From: Escherichia whittamii
Lineage (GTDB): Bacteria > Pseudomonadota > Gammaproteobacteria > Enterobacterales > Enterobacteriaceae
Reading direction: 5' to 3'
NCBI RefSeq assembly: GCF_014836715.1
Contig: NZ_JACSQI010000012.1
Location: 1-64,000 of the forward strand
Length of the DNA: 64,000 bases
The notes below the pieces were generated by a model. That model saw only the letters and a program-made list of their open reading frames with translations. It searched no databases and was not told where the DNA came from. A program made the position numbers and the translations under genes. The first letter of the stretch is position 1. Every line of letters starts with the position of its first letter. Below are positions 46,726 through 59,198 of the stretch, piece after piece.

Positions 46726-48054
46726 TTATTGCCAGCTAATCTGCGCCCTGCCGTTTTTCTTACTCTTATACAGACGCTCATCCGCCAGCATTTTCAGCCG
46801 CTCAACGGTGGTACATTCATTTGAATGCGCTACGCCGATGCTGGTGCTTAAATTAATGCTCCCCACCTGGAAATTAACGATTTCTTTTAATATCGATAGC
46901 AACTCTTCCAGCGTTCCACCTGTATAAATCACAGCAAATTCGTCGCCACCAAAACGATAGACTTTGCCTTTATCCACTGGAATTTGTGATTTAAGGATTT
47001 TCACAACCTTAATCAACACTTCATCGCCCAGCAAATGACCGAAGGTGTCGTTAATGTTTTTGAATTTATCGACGTCAAACAGGCACAAATATCCGCCTTT
47101 TTCCGGCAAAGCTTTTAAGTCTTCATCAAAGGATTTTCTGCCCATCGCTTTCGTCAGGTCGTCAAGAAACGCTGAGTTATACATACTGTAGAGTTTTTTG
47201 ACATCCGCCGCCGAAAAGAAAAGTCCACCGTCCAGTACGCGGTCATAATGGTTATTAATAATGGCTTCTTTTTCAACAATGCCACAATTGATCACTCTGC
47301 GTACCAGATAGAGGCAGCTGGTTCCCGATATAACAGCCACCAATGCGGCAAAGAAGATGATCAACGTACACACCTGAACATAAACGTCTTTTTTATAGGC
47401 AAATACATACAATCCTGTCGGCAAATAGGAGAAATGCTCCATCGCTTCCGAAACAGTGAAAATGGCGTTTTTGGCATTATATTCATCACCAGTAACCGAT
47501 TTGCCATTCTTAAAAAGTGAGAACATCAGGTTATCGCTGTCCATTGCCAGCGATTTTGACAGTAAAGAAAAACGCTCCAGCCCTAGTAAAAATATCAGAC
47601 TGCGATTATGGGTAACCGGGTAGAGATAATAGACGAAGGTTTTACCGTCAAAAGAGATAAACCCGGTATTCTTAACATGCAAATACTTAACCACCTGCAT
47701 GATATTTGCACAATAGTTATTCTCGTATTCCTTTACCTGGATACATTCATCACTGGAAATCAGATAAGGACCAACATCATACAAATAAGAAGGAGAAATC
47801 GAATCGGCGTAGGCTGTGCGTAAGCCAATCAGCAATTGTTCTTCCGTAGGATTTAGCGTATTGATGAGATCAATTGCCACACTACGCCGATATTCAGCAA
47901 TATTTGCCACCGCAAAAGCAGTATCAATAACGGACTGTTTCAGGCCATACACCCGTTCTTTCACCATTTGAGTGTAGATCCCGCAGGCAACTGCCGAAAT
48001 CATAATAAAAATCAGCAGACTGACTGTAAGTACGAATTTATTGATTCTGGACAT
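46726..48054 (-). CDS. dgcI: DgcI (YliF), diguanylate cyclase
   Basis: Membrane-bound GGDEF protein of 442 residues that should make c-di-GMP. Two membrane helices (about 8-28 and 227-250) flank a periplasmic sensor region of about 200 residues with several cysteines (C104, C115). The catalytic motif RFGGDEF is intact at residues 369-373, preceded by the substrate segment [15 protein letters not shown]. The inhibitory RxxD site is absent (VDKG in that place). It follows pdeI by seven bases and is translated with it. Confidence 0.94.
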   Translation of the reverse strand: MSRINKFVLTVSLLIFIMISAVACGIYTQMVKERVYGLKQSVIDTAFAVANIAEYRRSVAIDLINTLNPTEEQLLIGLRTAYADSISPSYLYDVGPYLISSDECIQVKEYENNYCANIMQVVKYLHVKNTGFISFDGKTFVYYLYPVTHNRSLIFLLGLERFSLLSKSLAMDSDNLMFSLFKNGKSVTGDEYNAKNAIFTVSEAMEHFSYLPTGLYVFAYKKDVYVQVCTLIIFFAALVAVISGTSCLYLVRRVINCGIVEKEAIINNHYDRVLDGGLFFSAADVKKLYSMYNSAFLDDLTKAMGRKSFDEDLKALPEKGGYLCLFDVDKFKNINDTFGHLLGDEVLIKVVKILKSQIPVDKGKVYRFGGDEFAVIYTGGTLEELLSILKEIVNFQVGSINLSTSIGVAHSNECTTVERLKMLADERLYKSKKNGRAQISWQ

Positions 48055-48061
48055 ACCTAAA

Positions 48062-50410
48062 CTACTCTTTTACTAACTTTCCACTTTTATCCCAGGCAGA
48101 GAATGGCATAGGCTTCTGGTACAGATACCCCTGGGCCTGAACACAGCCTAATTTCATTAATTCACGCGCAACTTCTTCGCTCTCAACACCTTCTGCAATC
48201 ACCGGAATCTGGTTATAGCGTGCCAGGTCGAAGATAATGCGTAAAATTTTTCCCGCGGTGCCGAAAATATCGCCAGTAAATTGCGAGTCCACTTTTATGC
48301 TGTCAGGGTTAATTTCATAAAAACGTTTCAGGTTTGACAGCCCTGTGCCAAAGTCATCAATCGATATCCCAACCCCTTGTTTACGCAGTTGTGCAATATT
48401 GAGATAAAAATGTTCACTAATTCGTTCGATCACTGTTTCAGTGATCTCAATACAAATACTATTCGCCTGCAGATCATGTTCTTTCATGATAGTTGTAAAA
48501 TGCTCATGAAAGTGTGGTTCGTTTAACTGCCAGGGCGAAACATTAATATGCAGCAAGAAACCGTCCTTCAGGGCCGCACGCTCACTAAAATGCCTGAATT
48601 CACCCATCGCGGTTTTAATAATTTGATAACCAAGTTCATTGATAAACCCAATATCTTCAGCAATCGTAATAAACTTCTGCGGTGAGATTATTCCTCGTTC
48701 CGCAGAGATCCAGCGGCATAATGCTTCTGCGCCGATAATGTCTCTGGTTTTAATATCAACAATCGGTTGATAGACTAAAAATAGTTCACCTTTCTTCATC
48801 GCATGGCGAATATTGCGCGCAATCCAGATATTCTCTTCAATTTCGTTGAGTTTTGCGTCATCACAAAAAATAAACTCAGAGAACATATGGTCACGGATAC
48901 TGGAAATCGCCAGCTTGAGTTTTTCGGCATAACTCCAGACGTTTTCACCCTTCAATGGTTCACAAATGGCAGATTTGTGTATACGCAGATTGCGGTAACC
49001 AAAGCTGCTGTCGAAATCATCTACCATCGCTATTTTGCGGGTAAAGGTCTGTACATTTTCCCGGCATAATAATAAATAGAGATCGGCATTGAATGTCACG
49101 ATGTCACAGCATTGCGCATACTTCTCGGCAATTCGCTGACACAGTTTCCTGACGATTTTATTGCGTTCCTCAACGCCAAACACAGCTTCGACGGCTTCCA
49201 GCCCGCACAGTTTGATGATCCCGACAGCCAGATACTGGCTATTATTAGATTCAATAATCGCCATGTTTTTGATAAAACCACTCTCCTGATCGTAGGAGAT
49301 TAGCGAGAGCAGCTTATTCGAACGTTCAATTTCAGCGTCTTTCATTTCCGCTATGGAATTTTTGATGCTGATAATCTCTTTCGCATCGCCTTCACGGATT
49401 TTCAGCGCCTGCATTTGTTCAGTAGAATCGGGCAAAAACTCCAGCGTATTGACCAGTTCTGTCATTTCGGAAAATTGTCGCCGAAACACTCGCGTGGTCA
49501 TTAAGTAAACCAATAGCAATACGATAATAATAAACGCAAATGGTAGATAAAAGAGTTTATCTGATGCGTTAAATAAATTACCTGTTGGATAATAAAAATA
49601 TATTTCGAACAACGCGTTATTTGGAACTTCAGATGTTCTTGCGATATATTCCGTGTCGAAAGAATCAATAATGTTATAATTTCCTTCGCTATTATAAATA
49701 ATCAGTTTTTCACGGGCGAGTTGGTTTTTGGCGATGATCTCATGGCCTTGTTTTAAAAACAGCACTTCATCATTCGAACTGATTTGATCAAGATATTCAT
49801 TCAGATAGCGCCAGTTTAAGTCGACATGAATCTTATTAACCGCCAGTAAGTCACGGTCTTTGCCATTAATTCGTAGGGTAAAAGAGATACACTTTTTCCC
49901 TGGGCGATCAAAGCAGTTGTAAGCCGGATTCCAGCTACTGACCGAGTCATCTGATGCCACCGACCAGGGCCGCTGCGACGGGTTAAAGTCGGCAAAGATG
50001 ACGCGTCCTGCCTCATCGACAAGCGGCCCATTTACTTTTTCCTGGTGGTAAACAAGGATCTTATCATTCGCCCGACGTGAAAAGAGATAATATTTATTAT
50101 CATCCAGTACCAATCCTACCGAATCCAGAAATGGCATCATTTCCATTTTCAGAATGACGGCACGTTTAATCTCCTCACTGTTTTTCAATAAATACAGCGA
50201 ATCCTTTAACGTTAAGGCCGAACGCTCAATATCTTTAAAAAAATAACCTACATTTTTTTGAATAAGTTCAAAGCGGCTATCAGCACGTTTTACCGCCCTT
50301 TCCGATACCAACTGATAGTTAATGATGAAAAAAAGACCAATAAATGACAGCGTAGCCAACAAAAATAAAATAATCAGTCTTATCTTTATTTTTTCGTATA
50401 AACTAAGCAT
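48062..50410 (-). CDS. pdeI: PdeI (YliE), c-di-GMP phosphodiesterase
   Basis: Membrane protein of 782 residues. Helices at about 11-31 and 288-306 border a large periplasmic domain; a HAMP-like linker follows. Residues 375-510 look like a degenerate GGDEF domain, with NADLYLLLC where GGDEF would be. The EAL domain begins near 535 and is complete: E562-A-L, EITETVI, DDFGTG, KVDSQF, EGVESEE and QGYLYQKP. It should hydrolyse c-di-GMP, opposing the adjacent DgcI. First gene of the pair. Confidence 0.94.
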   Translation of the reverse strand: MLSLYEKIKIRLIILFLLATLSFIGLFFIINYQLVSERAVKRADSRFELIQKNVGYFFKDIERSALTLKDSLYLLKNSEEIKRAVILKMEMMPFLDSVGLVLDDNKYYLFSRRANDKILVYHQEKVNGPLVDEAGRVIFADFNPSQRPWSVASDDSVSSWNPAYNCFDRPGKKCISFTLRINGKDRDLLAVNKIHVDLNWRYLNEYLDQISSNDEVLFLKQGHEIIAKNQLAREKLIIYNSEGNYNIIDSFDTEYIARTSEVPNNALFEIYFYYPTGNLFNASDKLFYLPFAFIIIVLLLVYLMTTRVFRRQFSEMTELVNTLEFLPDSTEQMQALKIREGDAKEIISIKNSIAEMKDAEIERSNKLLSLISYDQESGFIKNMAIIESNNSQYLAVGIIKLCGLEAVEAVFGVEERNKIVRKLCQRIAEKYAQCCDIVTFNADLYLLLCRENVQTFTRKIAMVDDFDSSFGYRNLRIHKSAICEPLKGENVWSYAEKLKLAISSIRDHMFSEFIFCDDAKLNEIEENIWIARNIRHAMKKGELFLVYQPIVDIKTRDIIGAEALCRWISAERGIISPQKFITIAEDIGFINELGYQIIKTAMGEFRHFSERAALKDGFLLHINVSPWQLNEPHFHEHFTTIMKEHDLQANSICIEITETVIERISEHFYLNIAQLRKQGVGISIDDFGTGLSNLKRFYEINPDSIKVDSQFTGDIFGTAGKILRIIFDLARYNQIPVIAEGVESEEVARELMKLGCVQAQGYLYQKPMPFSAWDKSGKLVKE

Positions 50411-50587
50411 GTTAATACACGTAACAAAATAACTATCAGCACGCTGCCCCGCTGCATAAATAGACTTTTAAAGCAGCATATTTACCCATTAATCTGATTC
50501 TACAAAATCGGCAGAAAGTTACAACACTTGCGTATAGCAATAATTTCCTATGACGCCATTACATTATTAAGCAATATTCTGCTGTGA

Positions 50588-51499
50588 CTATGCTTTAATT
50601 TTCGGGTCCAGCGCGTCGCGTAAGCCATCGCCCAGCAAGTTGAAAGCCAGCACGGTCAGGAAGATAGCGAGTGCCGGGAAAACCGCCACATGCGGGGCAA
50701 TGACCATATCCGCTCGCGCTTCATTGAGCATAGCTCCCCATTCTGGTGTCGGCGGCTGCGCCCCCAGGCCGAGAAATGAAAGGCTGGCAGCCGAGATGAT
50801 CGAAGTGCCAATACGCATAGTGAAAAAGACGACAATGGAAGAGACAGTCCCGGGCAAGATATGGCGCAACAAGATGGTCATATCGCTGGCACCAATACTG
50901 CGCGCCGATTCAATAAAAGTTTGCTGTTTCAACACTAGCGTGTTGCCGCGCACCAGGCGGGCAAAAGCAGGAATGGAAAAGATGGCTACAGCGATAATCA
51001 CGTTAGCAATGCCGCTTCCTAACACCGCAACGACAGCAATCGCCAGTAATATGCCCGGGAAAGCAAACAGCACATCGCAAATACGCATAATCAGCCGATC
51101 CCACCAGCCCTCGTAATATCCCGCCAGTAAGCCCAATAGCGTACCGATCGCCGCACCGATAAAGACAGCAAACACCCCCGCCGCCAGCGAGATTTGCGCG
51201 CCAACCAGGACACGGCTGAAAATATCACGCCCCAGCGAGTCGACGCCAAACCAGTGCTGCAAAGAAGGACCGTTATTCAGGTTGTCATAATCGAAATAAT
51301 TTTCGGCATCATAGGGGGCTATCCAGCGGGCGAAAATAGCCACCACAATCAACAAAATGACGAACAGTGCGGCAGCCATCGCCATATGCTGACGGCGAAA
51401 ACGTCGCCAGAACTCATGCCACGGTGTACGTACCTGGTCAGGTTTTACCAGTGGCATAGCGTTTAACACCGCCTGACGTCGCCAGTTAAATAATCGCAT
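50588..51499 (-). CDS. gsiD: GsiD, glutathione ABC transporter permease
   Basis: Inner-membrane permease of 303 residues of the DppC type, for glutathione import. The coupling loop is [21 protein letters not shown] polar N-terminal extension ([15 protein letters not shown]) precedes the first helix. Last gene of iaaA-gsiABCD; gsiC ends two bases upstream. Confidence 0.96.
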   Translation of the reverse strand: MRLFNWRRQAVLNAMPLVKPDQVRTPWHEFWRRFRRQHMAMAAALFVILLIVVAIFARWIAPYDAENYFDYDNLNNGPSLQHWFGVDSLGRDIFSRVLVGAQISLAAGVFAVFIGAAIGTLLGLLAGYYEGWWDRLIMRICDVLFAFPGILLAIAVVAVLGSGIANVIIAVAIFSIPAFARLVRGNTLVLKQQTFIESARSIGASDMTILLRHILPGTVSSIVVFFTMRIGTSIISAASLSFLGLGAQPPTPEWGAMLNEARADMVIAPHVAVFPALAIFLTVLAFNLLGDGLRDALDPKIKA

Positions 51500-51501
51500 C
51501 C

Positions 51502-52422
51502 TTACTTGTACCTGATAGCCGGGTTAATGGCGGCGTAAAGCACATCCACCACTAAGTTGATAAGAATAAACTCCAGCGAGAAGAGCAGAATTTCTGCCTG
51601 AATCACCGGGTAATCACGCATTTCTACCGAATCGACCAGTAAGCGCCCAAGTCCGGGCCAGTTAAATACTTTCTCCACTACGATGGAGCCGCCGAGCAAA
51701 AAGCCAAACTGCAATCCCATCATGGTGACCACCGGGATCATGGCATTGCGCAGACCATGTTTGAGGACAACCCAGGTTTCGCTCACCCCTTTCGCCCTCG
51801 CGGTACGCATATAATCTTCACTTAAAACGTCGACAAACGAGGCGCGGGTAAAACGCGCCATCACTGAAGCCACCGCCGCGCCGAGCGTCAGAGAAGGTAA
51901 TATGTAGTGCTGCCAACTGTCTGCACCTACGGTAGGCAACCAGCCAAGTTCAACAGAGACAACCTGAATCAGCAATATTCCGAGCGCAAATGCCGGAAAT
52001 GAAATCCCTGATACCGCGATGGTCATACTTAATCGATCCGGCCAACGGTTACGCCAGACGGCGGCGATAATACCAGCCGCCATACCGAACAGCACCGCCC
52101 AGGTCATACTGGTAATGGTCAACCACAGCGTAGGCATGAAGCGACTGGCAATCTCCTCGGCAACCGGGCGACGCGACACCATCGACAGGCCAAAATCCCC
52201 CTGCACAGCATTGGTGATGTAATGCCAGAACTGGTGATACAGCGGCTGATCCAGCCCCAGCTGCTGACGCACCAGTTCTATAACCTGCGCATCAGCTTCG
52301 GGTCCAGCAATCAATCGCGCCGGATCGCCGGGCAGCATGTGGACAAATAAAAACACCAGCACCGAGACGACAAACAGCGTCGGAATCAACCCCAGTAAGC
52401 GTTTGATAACGTAATTAAGCAT
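51502..52422 (-). CDS. gsiC: GsiC, glutathione ABC transporter permease
   Basis: DppB-type permease of 306 residues, partner of GsiD. Conserved N-terminus [21 protein letters not shown], followed by [14 protein letters not shown]; coupling loop [23 protein letters not shown]. Seventeen bases separate it from gsiB. Confidence 0.96.
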   Translation of the reverse strand: MLNYVIKRLLGLIPTLFVVSVLVFLFVHMLPGDPARLIAGPEADAQVIELVRQQLGLDQPLYHQFWHYITNAVQGDFGLSMVSRRPVAEEIASRFMPTLWLTITSMTWAVLFGMAAGIIAAVWRNRWPDRLSMTIAVSGISFPAFALGILLIQVVSVELGWLPTVGADSWQHYILPSLTLGAAVASVMARFTRASFVDVLSEDYMRTARAKGVSETWVVLKHGLRNAMIPVVTMMGLQFGFLLGGSIVVEKVFNWPGLGRLLVDSVEMRDYPVIQAEILLFSLEFILINLVVDVLYAAINPAIRYK

Positions 52423-52439
52423 TCCACTCCCTGCGTTGC

Positions 52440-53978
52440 TTATTGCAAATCCGCATCTTCAAAGCTGAAGCCGGTGTCTGGCATTATCCAAAAACCGGTC
52501 AGTTTTTTACTGTGGGCCGACACCAGTTTTTCTACCACCAGCGGGATCCACGGCGACTCTTGCCAGATGGTATCCTGCGCCGCCTTATACAAGCGCGCCT
52601 TTTCCGCCGGATCGTTGGTTTTCAGCGCCTGGGCAAGCTCGTCATCCACCTGCTTATTGCTGTAAAACGCGGTATTAAACTGCGTCGGCGGCCAGTTCTG
52701 CGAGGCAAACAGCGGCGATAGCGCCCAGTCAGCTTCACCAGTCGAAGCCGACCAGCCAGTGTAGAACATTCGCACACCGCTCTCTTTCTGCCCTTTACCT
52801 TCAACTTCCGCCGCTCGCTGCCCGGCATCCATCGCCGTTACCTGAGCTTTAATCCCCACCTGCGCTAGCTGTTGCTGGGTAAATTGCAGCACTTTCTGCG
52901 CGGTACTGTGATTATGTGATGACCACAGTGTGGTACTGAAACCGTTGGGATATCCCGCCTCTTTCAATAGTTCGCGCGCTTTAGCCGGATCGTAAGGCCA
53001 CGGTTTATAACTTTGCGCGTAGGCAATACTCGGTGGCACCACACCAGTGGCAGGAACGGCATATCCCGCGAAGGCCACTTTCACCAGCGCCTGACGGTTG
53101 ATAGCGTAATTCAACGCCTCACGCACTTTTGGGTTATCGAATGGTTTCTGCGTCACGTTCATGCTGATATAACGCTGCATAATCGACGGGCTGGCCATCA
53201 GCTCGATATTTTTATTCTTTTCCAGTAGCGCTGCTTGTTCATAAGGGATGGGGAAAGCAAACTGCGCTTCACCGGTTTGCAGCATTGCCGCGCGGGTGTT
53301 GTTATCCGCCACCGGACGCCAGGTGATGCTGTCCAGTTTGGGCAAGCCTGGCTGCCAGTAATCAGCGAATTTTTTAACCTTCACAAAATCGGTCTGATTC
53401 CAGGTATCCAGTTCATACGGTCCGGTTCCCACCGGATGAAAACCGATCTCCTTGCCATATTTATCCAGCGCCGCAGGTGAAATCATCGCTGTCGCCGGGT
53501 GAGCGAGGATGTTAATAAACGCGGAGAACGGTTGCTTGAGCGTAATCTTCACCGTTGTCGGATCGAGCGCTTCAGTTTTGGCAATATTTTTATACAGGTT
53601 ATAGCGTTTAAGATGATTCGCCGGATCGCTGGCCCGCTCCAGATTCGCTTTTACCGCCGCTGCGTTGAAGTCGGTGCCATCCTGGAACTTAATCCCTTCG
53701 CGCAATTTCACGGTGTAAGTAAGGCCGTCATCGGAAACGGTATAACCCTCAGCTAGTACGTTTTTCAGTTTCATCTCTTTATCCAGACCGAACAGCCCCT
53801 GATAAAAAGATTTCGCCACTGCCTGCGACAACGTGTCATTCGCGTCATATGGATCGAGCGTAGTGAAGTTCGATCCCACTGCCACAACCACATCTTTGGC
53901 AGCAAATGCACAAGATGTCATCAACGCTGCGGCAATGCCCAGCGCCACTAACCCACTACGGTGTACAGCTCTTGCCAT
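52440..53978 (-). CDS. gsiB: GsiB, glutathione-binding periplasmic protein
   Basis: Solute-binding protein of 512 residues, family SBP_bac_5, delivering glutathione to GsiCD. The signal peptide is [27 protein letters not shown]. The typical segment [23 protein letters not shown] is present. Start at 53978 after GGAGAA; a longer open frame upstream (to 54242) runs into gsiA and lacks homology. Differences from the K-12 protein in my memory are scattered, about three percent. Confidence 0.96.
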   Translation of the reverse strand: MARAVHRSGLVALGIAAALMTSCAFAAKDVVVAVGSNFTTLDPYDANDTLSQAVAKSFYQGLFGLDKEMKLKNVLAEGYTVSDDGLTYTVKLREGIKFQDGTDFNAAAVKANLERASDPANHLKRYNLYKNIAKTEALDPTTVKITLKQPFSAFINILAHPATAMISPAALDKYGKEIGFHPVGTGPYELDTWNQTDFVKVKKFADYWQPGLPKLDSITWRPVADNNTRAAMLQTGEAQFAFPIPYEQAALLEKNKNIELMASPSIMQRYISMNVTQKPFDNPKVREALNYAINRQALVKVAFAGYAVPATGVVPPSIAYAQSYKPWPYDPAKARELLKEAGYPNGFSTTLWSSHNHSTAQKVLQFTQQQLAQVGIKAQVTAMDAGQRAAEVEGKGQKESGVRMFYTGWSASTGEADWALSPLFASQNWPPTQFNTAFYSNKQVDDELAQALKTNDPAEKARLYKAAQDTIWQESPWIPLVVEKLVSAHSKKLTGFWIMPDTGFSFEDADLQ

Positions 53979-53997
53979 TTTATTCTCCGCCTGAATG

Positions 53998-55869
53998 TTA
54001 TCTACGCAAAAATGCGTACTCTGATTGTGGTTGCGCGACGTAATGCCCCGGCCCGACGCATTGCAACGAGGCGGCTGCAACCTCTTCGCCACGCAGATGA
54101 ATGTTGCTGGGAAGATCGTCTGACAGCAGCACGCGCTGCGGTCGTAGTCGGGACGGTTCAGCGACCGGAACTGCCGCCAGTAACTTACGTGTATAAGGGT
54201 GCTGCGGATTTTCAAAGACCGCACGCCGTGGACCAATTTCAACGATTTGCCCGAGATACATCACCGCCACGCGATGACTGATCCGCTCTACAACGGCCAT
54301 ATCATGGGAGATAAACAAAAAGGCGATGCCAAAATCACGCTGGAGATCGAGCAACAAGTTGATGATTTGCCCGCGGATAGAAACATCCAGCGCTGAAACG
54401 GCTTCATCGGCAATGATCACTTTCGGATTCAGCGCCAACGCGCGAGCAATGCAGATGCGCTGGCGCTGACCGCCGGAAAACTCATGCGGGTAACGCCACG
54501 CATGTTCAGGTAACAGGCCAACGCGCTCCAGCAACCACGCAACGCGTGCAGCAGCTTCTTTACCCTGCAATAAACCGTGCACACGCAGCGGTTCCATTAT
54601 CGAATCGCCAACCGTCTGGCGCGGGTCCAACGAGGCGTAAGGATCCTGAAAAATAAACTGGATGTCGCGACGCAATGCCTGCAGTTTGCCAGGTGAAAGG
54701 GTATCGATTCGCTGCCCTTTGAAGATGATTTCGCCGCCCTGGGATTCAACCAGGCGCAGCAACGCTCGACCGGTGGTTGATTTGCCACTCCCGGACTCGC
54801 CCACCAGCGACAACGTTTCGCCCGGCCAGAGATCAAAACTGACCTTCTCAACCGCATGCACTTCTCGCGTTACGCGATTCAGTAAGCCGCTACGTAAAGG
54901 GAAACGGGTCACCAGATTACGCACCTGTAAAACAGGTTCGCCGTCAACCACCGTTTTCTGCTCGACAGGCCATTCCTGTTTTTCCGGATGTTCAAGCGAT
55001 ATCAGCGGGAAACGGCGAGGATAATCTTGCCCTTTCATCGCCCCCAACTGCGGTACGGCAGCCAACAGCGCGCGGGTATAAGGATGCTCTGGCGCATGAA
55101 AAATCTGTTCGACGCTGCCCGTTTCGACCGCTTCGCCCTGATACATCACCAACACCCGATCGGCTATCTCCGCCACCACGCCCATGTCGTGAGTGATAAA
55201 GATGACGCCCATCGACATCTCTTTTTGCAATACTTTGATTAATTGCAGGATCTGCGCCTGAATGGTGACATCCAGCGCGGTGGTCGGCTCATCGGCAATC
55301 AGCACCGCCGGACGACATGACAGCGCCATTGCAATCATCACTCGCTGGCGCATTCCGCCGGAGAGTTGATGCGGATAACGCGAAAGAATGGTTTGTGCTT
55401 CCGGGATGCGAACCTGATCCAGCATCCGCTTCGCCTCTACCATCGCCTGTTCACGACTGGCGTTTTGATGCAAACGGATTGACTCGGCAATCTGTTCGCC
55501 GACGGTAAATACCGGATTCAGCGAGGTCATCGGCTCCTGAAAAATCATCGCTATATCTGCACCGCGCACATGCTGTATTTGCCTGGCACTCTGCTCGTTA
55601 AGCTCAATCACTTCACGACTGCGTCGCCGCAACAGCATTTTATCGCACTGCACCAGACCGCCTGCTTGTTCCAATAGACGTATCAATGCCAGTGCTGTGA
55701 CGGATTTACCGGAACCTGATTCCCCGACAATGGCCAGCGTCTCACCGCGTCGCAAACGAAAAGAAAGATTGCGCACTGCAGCCATTTTCTGCTGGTCCTG
55801 CCTAAAGGCAATATTGAGATTATCGACCGCCAGTACTTCACCGACATCAAGTTCATCACTGTGTGGCAA
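53998..55869 (-). CDS. gsiA: GsiA, glutathione ABC transporter ATPase
   Basis: Double ATPase of 623 residues for glutathione import. Both halves have complete motifs: Walker [10 protein letters not shown] and GESGSGKST, signatures LSGGMRQR and FSGGQRQR, Walker [13 protein letters not shown] and [13 protein letters not shown] use a TTG start at 55869-55867 that gives [12 protein letters not shown] and overlaps the iaaA end by 14 bases; an in-frame ATG 32 codons earlier would add an iaaA-overlapping segment unlike the family. Confidence 0.93.
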   Translation of the reverse strand: MPHSDELDVGEVLAVDNLNIAFRQDQQKMAAVRNLSFRLRRGETLAIVGESGSGKSVTALALIRLLEQAGGLVQCDKMLLRRRSREVIELNEQSARQIQHVRGADIAMIFQEPMTSLNPVFTVGEQIAESIRLHQNASREQAMVEAKRMLDQVRIPEAQTILSRYPHQLSGGMRQRVMIAMALSCRPAVLIADEPTTALDVTIQAQILQLIKVLQKEMSMGVIFITHDMGVVAEIADRVLVMYQGEAVETGSVEQIFHAPEHPYTRALLAAVPQLGAMKGQDYPRRFPLISLEHPEKQEWPVEQKTVVDGEPVLQVRNLVTRFPLRSGLLNRVTREVHAVEKVSFDLWPGETLSLVGESGSGKSTTGRALLRLVESQGGEIIFKGQRIDTLSPGKLQALRRDIQFIFQDPYASLDPRQTVGDSIMEPLRVHGLLQGKEAAARVAWLLERVGLLPEHAWRYPHEFSGGQRQRICIARALALNPKVIIADEAVSALDVSIRGQIINLLLDLQRDFGIAFLFISHDMAVVERISHRVAVMYLGQIVEIGPRRAVFENPQHPYTRKLLAAVPVAEPSRLRPQRVLLSDDLPSNIHLRGEEVAAASLQCVGPGHYVAQPQSEYAFLRR

Positions 55870-56821
55870 CGGTGTCCCCTTTTTCACGGTAGATACCGGT
55901 GGTTGGTGTATCGCCTGCGTAGCCCCAGGCGCGATACATTCCTTCAGTATTAAACGGTAGCGCAACGTTACCTTCGTGGTCGATAGCGATTAAGCCACCG
56001 CTGCCGCCAAGCGCAGGGAGTTTTTCCATCACCACCCGCTCGCAGGCTTCCGCGAGGCTTAGACCGCCATAATCCATTAACGCGCTGATGTCATACGCCG
56101 CCAGCGCGCGAATGAAGACTTCGCCCGTACCGGTACAAGAAACCGCCACACTGGCGTTATTGGCGTAGCATCCGGCTCCAACTAAAGGACTGTCGCCCAC
56201 TCGCCCGGGTAATTTATTGGTCATTCCGCCCGTGGACGTAGCTGCCGCCAGATTGCCGTGTAAATCCAAAGCCACGGCTCCCACCGTACCCATTTTCTGT
56301 TTTTCATCCAGCGGAGCGCCGCGATGGTCGAGGACAGTTTCCCCTCCCTCACGCGCCGCCAGCAGCTGTTCATAACGCAAAGGCGTGGAGAAAATCTCCG
56401 GCGAAACGCGCTCCATGCCATGAGAAAAAGCAAAGTTTTCCGCCCCCTCGCCAATCATCATCACATGCGGGCTTTGCTCCATTACCAGACGGGCTGCAAG
56501 AATCGGGTTGCGCAGATGGCTAACACCCGCCACCGCCCCCGCTTTCAGTGTGTTGCCATCCATCACACAGGCATCCAGTTCATGGGTTTCATCACGCGTA
56601 AAAACGGCGCCAATTCCAGCGTTAAAGAGCGGACACTCTTCCAGCAGGCGCACCGCTTCTGTCACTACATCCAGCGCGCTTTCGCCCGCTTCGAGCATTT
56701 GCTGTCCGGTTTCAACAATGGCAGACAGCGCCTCAATGTAGCGTAATTCCTGTTGCAGACTCATCTGTGCGCGGCTAATTGCGCCTGCGCCGCCGTGGAT
56801 TGCAATGACTGCTTTGCCCAT
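55856..56821 (-). CDS. iaaA: IaaA, isoaspartyl peptidase / L-asparaginase
   Basis: N-terminal-nucleophile hydrolase of 321 residues that degrades beta-aspartyl peptides and has asparaginase activity. The precursor is cut before T179 in [13 protein letters not shown], making T179 the catalytic residue; [12 protein letters not shown] and GTGEVFIR are substrate-binding loops. First gene of the gsi operon; its product may use the same peptides that GsiABCD imports. Confidence 0.96.
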   Translation of the reverse strand: MGKAVIAIHGGAGAISRAQMSLQQELRYIEALSAIVETGQQMLEAGESALDVVTEAVRLLEECPLFNAGIGAVFTRDETHELDACVMDGNTLKAGAVAGVSHLRNPILAARLVMEQSPHVMMIGEGAENFAFSHGMERVSPEIFSTPLRYEQLLAAREGGETVLDHRGAPLDEKQKMGTVGAVALDLHGNLAAATSTGGMTNKLPGRVGDSPLVGAGCYANNASVAVSCTGTGEVFIRALAAYDISALMDYGGLSLAEACERVVMEKLPALGGSGGLIAIDHEGNVALPFNTEGMYRAWGYAGDTPTTGIYREKGDTVATQ

Positions 56822-57024
56822 AGTCTTCGTCCATTAAGGGTGGCTCGCCACTTTTGCTATAAATATCAGAATTTTTATGAATTACTCATTCAATTTTTGA
56901 ATATAGAAAGATGTATATCGCATGTAAAGGCGAGCGTCTGCTCTACGACCGAGGTGGCATACAGTCTGAAACGTTTTTCTGACATAATAGGCGAATTCGA
57001 TTTTGCCTCCGCAGGAGTGTTTTC
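56822..57024. other. Divergent promoter region iaaA/moeA
   Basis: 203 bp between the divergent iaaA and moeA genes. A purine-rich GCAGGAG just before 57025 is the moeA ribosome site. No named operator is visible. Confidence 0.4.
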
Positions 57025-58260
57025 ATGGAATTTACCACCGGATTGATGTCGCTCGACACCGCGCTTAATGAGATGCTTTCTCGCGTTACCCCACTGACCG
57101 CCCAGGAAACGCTGCCACTGGTACAGTGTTTTGGCCGTATTCTGGCGAGCGATGTGATTTCGCCGCTGGATGTCCCAGGGTTTGATAACTCTGCAATGGA
57201 CGGCTACGCGGTACGTTTGGCCGATATCGCCTCCGGACAACCGCTGCCCGTTGCCGGGAAGTCGTTTGCCGGTCAGCCTTATCATGGCGAGTGGCCCGCT
57301 GGCACCTGCATTCGCATTATGACTGGCGCGCCGGTGCCGGAAAGCTGTGAAGCGGTGGTAATGCAGGAACAGACTGAACTCACGGACAATGGCGTGCGTT
57401 TTACCGCTGAAGTGCGTAGCGGGCAAAATATTCGTCATCGCGGTGAAGATATTTCTGCGGGCGCAGTAGTTTTCCCTGCAGGCACTCGCCTGACTACCGC
57501 TGAACTGCCAGTGATTGCTTCGCTAGGGATTGCCGAAGTTCCGGTGATTCGTAAAGTGCGAGTGGCGCTATTTTCCACGGGCGATGAACTCCAGCTACCC
57601 GGTCAGCCGCTGGGCGACGGGCAAATCTACGATACCAACCGTCTGGCCGTGCATCTGATGCTGGAACAGTTAGGTTGCGAGGTAATCAACTTAGGGATTA
57701 TCCGTGACGACCCGAACGCATTACGTGCGGCATTTATTGAAGCAGACAGCCAGGCGGATGTGGTGATCAGTTCCGGCGGTGTTTCGGTCGGTGAGGCGGA
57801 TTACACCAAAACCATTCTCGAAGAGCTGGGCGAAATCGCATTCTGGAAGCTGGCGATTAAACCAGGCAAACCGTTCGCGTTTGGTAAACTCTCTAATAGC
57901 TGGTTCTGCGGATTGCCGGGCAACCCGGTTTCAGCGACGCTGACTTTCTACCAACTGGTACAACCGTTACTGGCAAAATTAAGCGGCAATACCGCCAGCG
58001 GCCTGCCTGCGCGTCAGCGTGTACGCACGGCTTCTCGCCTGAAGAAATCCCCCGGACGTCTTGATTTCCAGCGCGGCGTGCTGCAACGCAACGCCGACGG
58101 CGAACTGGAAGTCACGACCACCGGGCATCAGGGTTCACATATATTTAGCTCCTTTAGCCTCGGCAACTGCTTTATCGTGCTGGAACGCGATCGCGGCAAT
58201 GTTGAAGCGGGCGAATGGGTGGAAGTCGAGCCCTTTAACGCGTTGTTCGGAGGCCTGTAA
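57025..58260 (+). CDS. moeA: MoeA, molybdopterin molybdenumtransferase
   Basis: Enzyme of 411 residues that inserts molybdenum into adenylylated molybdopterin. N-terminal domain with [13 protein letters not shown], the MoCF_biosynth domain with FSTGDEL and [13 protein letters not shown], and the C-terminal beta-barrel domain. It precedes moeB with a one-base overlap (TAATG). Together they supply the molybdenum cofactor. Confidence 0.97.
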   Translation: MEFTTGLMSLDTALNEMLSRVTPLTAQETLPLVQCFGRILASDVISPLDVPGFDNSAMDGYAVRLADIASGQPLPVAGKSFAGQPYHGEWPAGTCIRIMTGAPVPESCEAVVMQEQTELTDNGVRFTAEVRSGQNIRHRGEDISAGAVVFPAGTRLTTAELPVIASLGIAEVPVIRKVRVALFSTGDELQLPGQPLGDGQIYDTNRLAVHLMLEQLGCEVINLGIIRDDPNALRAAFIEADSQADVVISSGGVSVGEADYTKTILEELGEIAFWKLAIKPGKPFAFGKLSNSWFCGLPGNPVSATLTFYQLVQPLLAKLSGNTASGLPARQRVRTASRLKKSPGRLDFQRGVLQRNADGELEVTTTGHQGSHIFSSFSLGNCFIVLERDRGNVEAGEWVEVEPFNALFGGL

Positions 58261-59009
58261 TGGCGGAACTCAGCGATCAGGAGATGCTGCGCTACAACCG
58301 GCAAATCATCCTGCGTGGTTTTGATTTTGACGGTCAGGAGGCGTTGAAAGAGGCGCGTGTGCTGGTCGTCGGCCTGGGCGGCCTCGGCTGTGCTGCCTCG
58401 CAATATCTGGCAAGCGCAGGCGTCGGCAACCTGACGCTGCTCGACTTCGACACGGTTTCGCTCTCAAATCTGCAACGCCAGACACTGCACAGTGATGCTA
58501 CGGTCGGGCAACCGAAGGTGGTATCCGCCCGTGACGCCCTGGCGCGTATCAATCCGCATATTTCTATTACGCCAGTCAATGCACTGCTTGATGACGCTGA
58601 ACTTGCTGCGATGATTGCAAAACACGATCTGGTACTCGACTGTACGGATAACGTTGCGGTACGTAATCAACTGAACGCAGGCTGTTTTGCCGCAAAGGTG
58701 CCGCTGGTTTCCGGCGCGGCAATTCGTATGGAAGGTCAAATCACCGTTTTTACTTACCAGGATGGCGAGCCATGTTACCGTTGTCTGAGTCATCTGTTTG
58801 GCGAAAACGCGTTAACCTGCGTAGAAGCGGGCGTGATGGCACCGTTGATTGGGGTGATTGGTTCATTACAGGCAATGGAAGCGATTAAACTGCTGGCTGG
58901 TTATGGCAAATCTGCCAGCGGAAAAATCGTTATGTACGATGCGATGACCTGTCAGTTCCGTGAAATGAAACTGATGCGCAATCCGGGATGTGAGGTGTGC
59001 GGGCAGTAA
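58260..59009 (+). CDS. moeB: MoeB, molybdopterin-synthase adenylyltransferase
   Basis: E1-like enzyme of 249 residues that adenylates the C-terminus of MoaD. Nucleotide-binding motif VVGLGGLGCAASQ, R73-region LSNLQRQ, and catalytic aspartate in LVLDCTDN. Zinc is bound by CYRC and CEVC near the C-terminus. Second gene of moeAB; a BIME follows. Confidence 0.97.
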   Translation: MAELSDQEMLRYNRQIILRGFDFDGQEALKEARVLVVGLGGLGCAASQYLASAGVGNLTLLDFDTVSLSNLQRQTLHSDATVGQPKVVSARDALARINPHISITPVNALLDDAELAAMIAKHDLVLDCTDNVAVRNQLNAGCFAAKVPLVSGAAIRMEGQITVFTYQDGEPCYRCLSHLFGENALTCVEAGVMAPLIGVIGSLQAMEAIKLLAGYGKSASGKIVMYDAMTCQFREMKLMRNPGCEVCGQ

Positions 59010-59023
59010 TTGCCATCTGTTAC

Positions 59024-59147
59024 GCGCCAGGCGCCGCATCCGGCAATGTGTTCCTGATGTCGGATGTGGCGTAAACGCCTTATCCGACCTACGGTTCGAA
59101 CGCAGATTTCCAGGCATGATAAGACGCGACAGCGCCGCATCGGGCAT
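59024..59147. repeat. BIME (three REP sequences) between moeB and fsaA
   Basis: Three REP-like units: a partial one around 59024-59046 (GCGCCGCATCCGGCA), one at 59057-59092 (GATGTCGGATGTGGCG... CGCCTTATCCGACC) and one at 59111-59146 (CAGGCATGATAAGACGCG... CGCCGCATCGGGCA). They lie between the convergent moeB and fsaA. Confidence 0.85.
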
Positions 59148-59198
59148 TGTTGCCCTCCGCCAGGTCATAATTAATTTATGAGGATGACAAGCGCCCTG

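Noticed and set aside
53979..54242. N-terminal extension of GsiB by 88 residues
   Set aside because: It overlaps gsiA and precedes a clear signal peptide with its own ribosome site.
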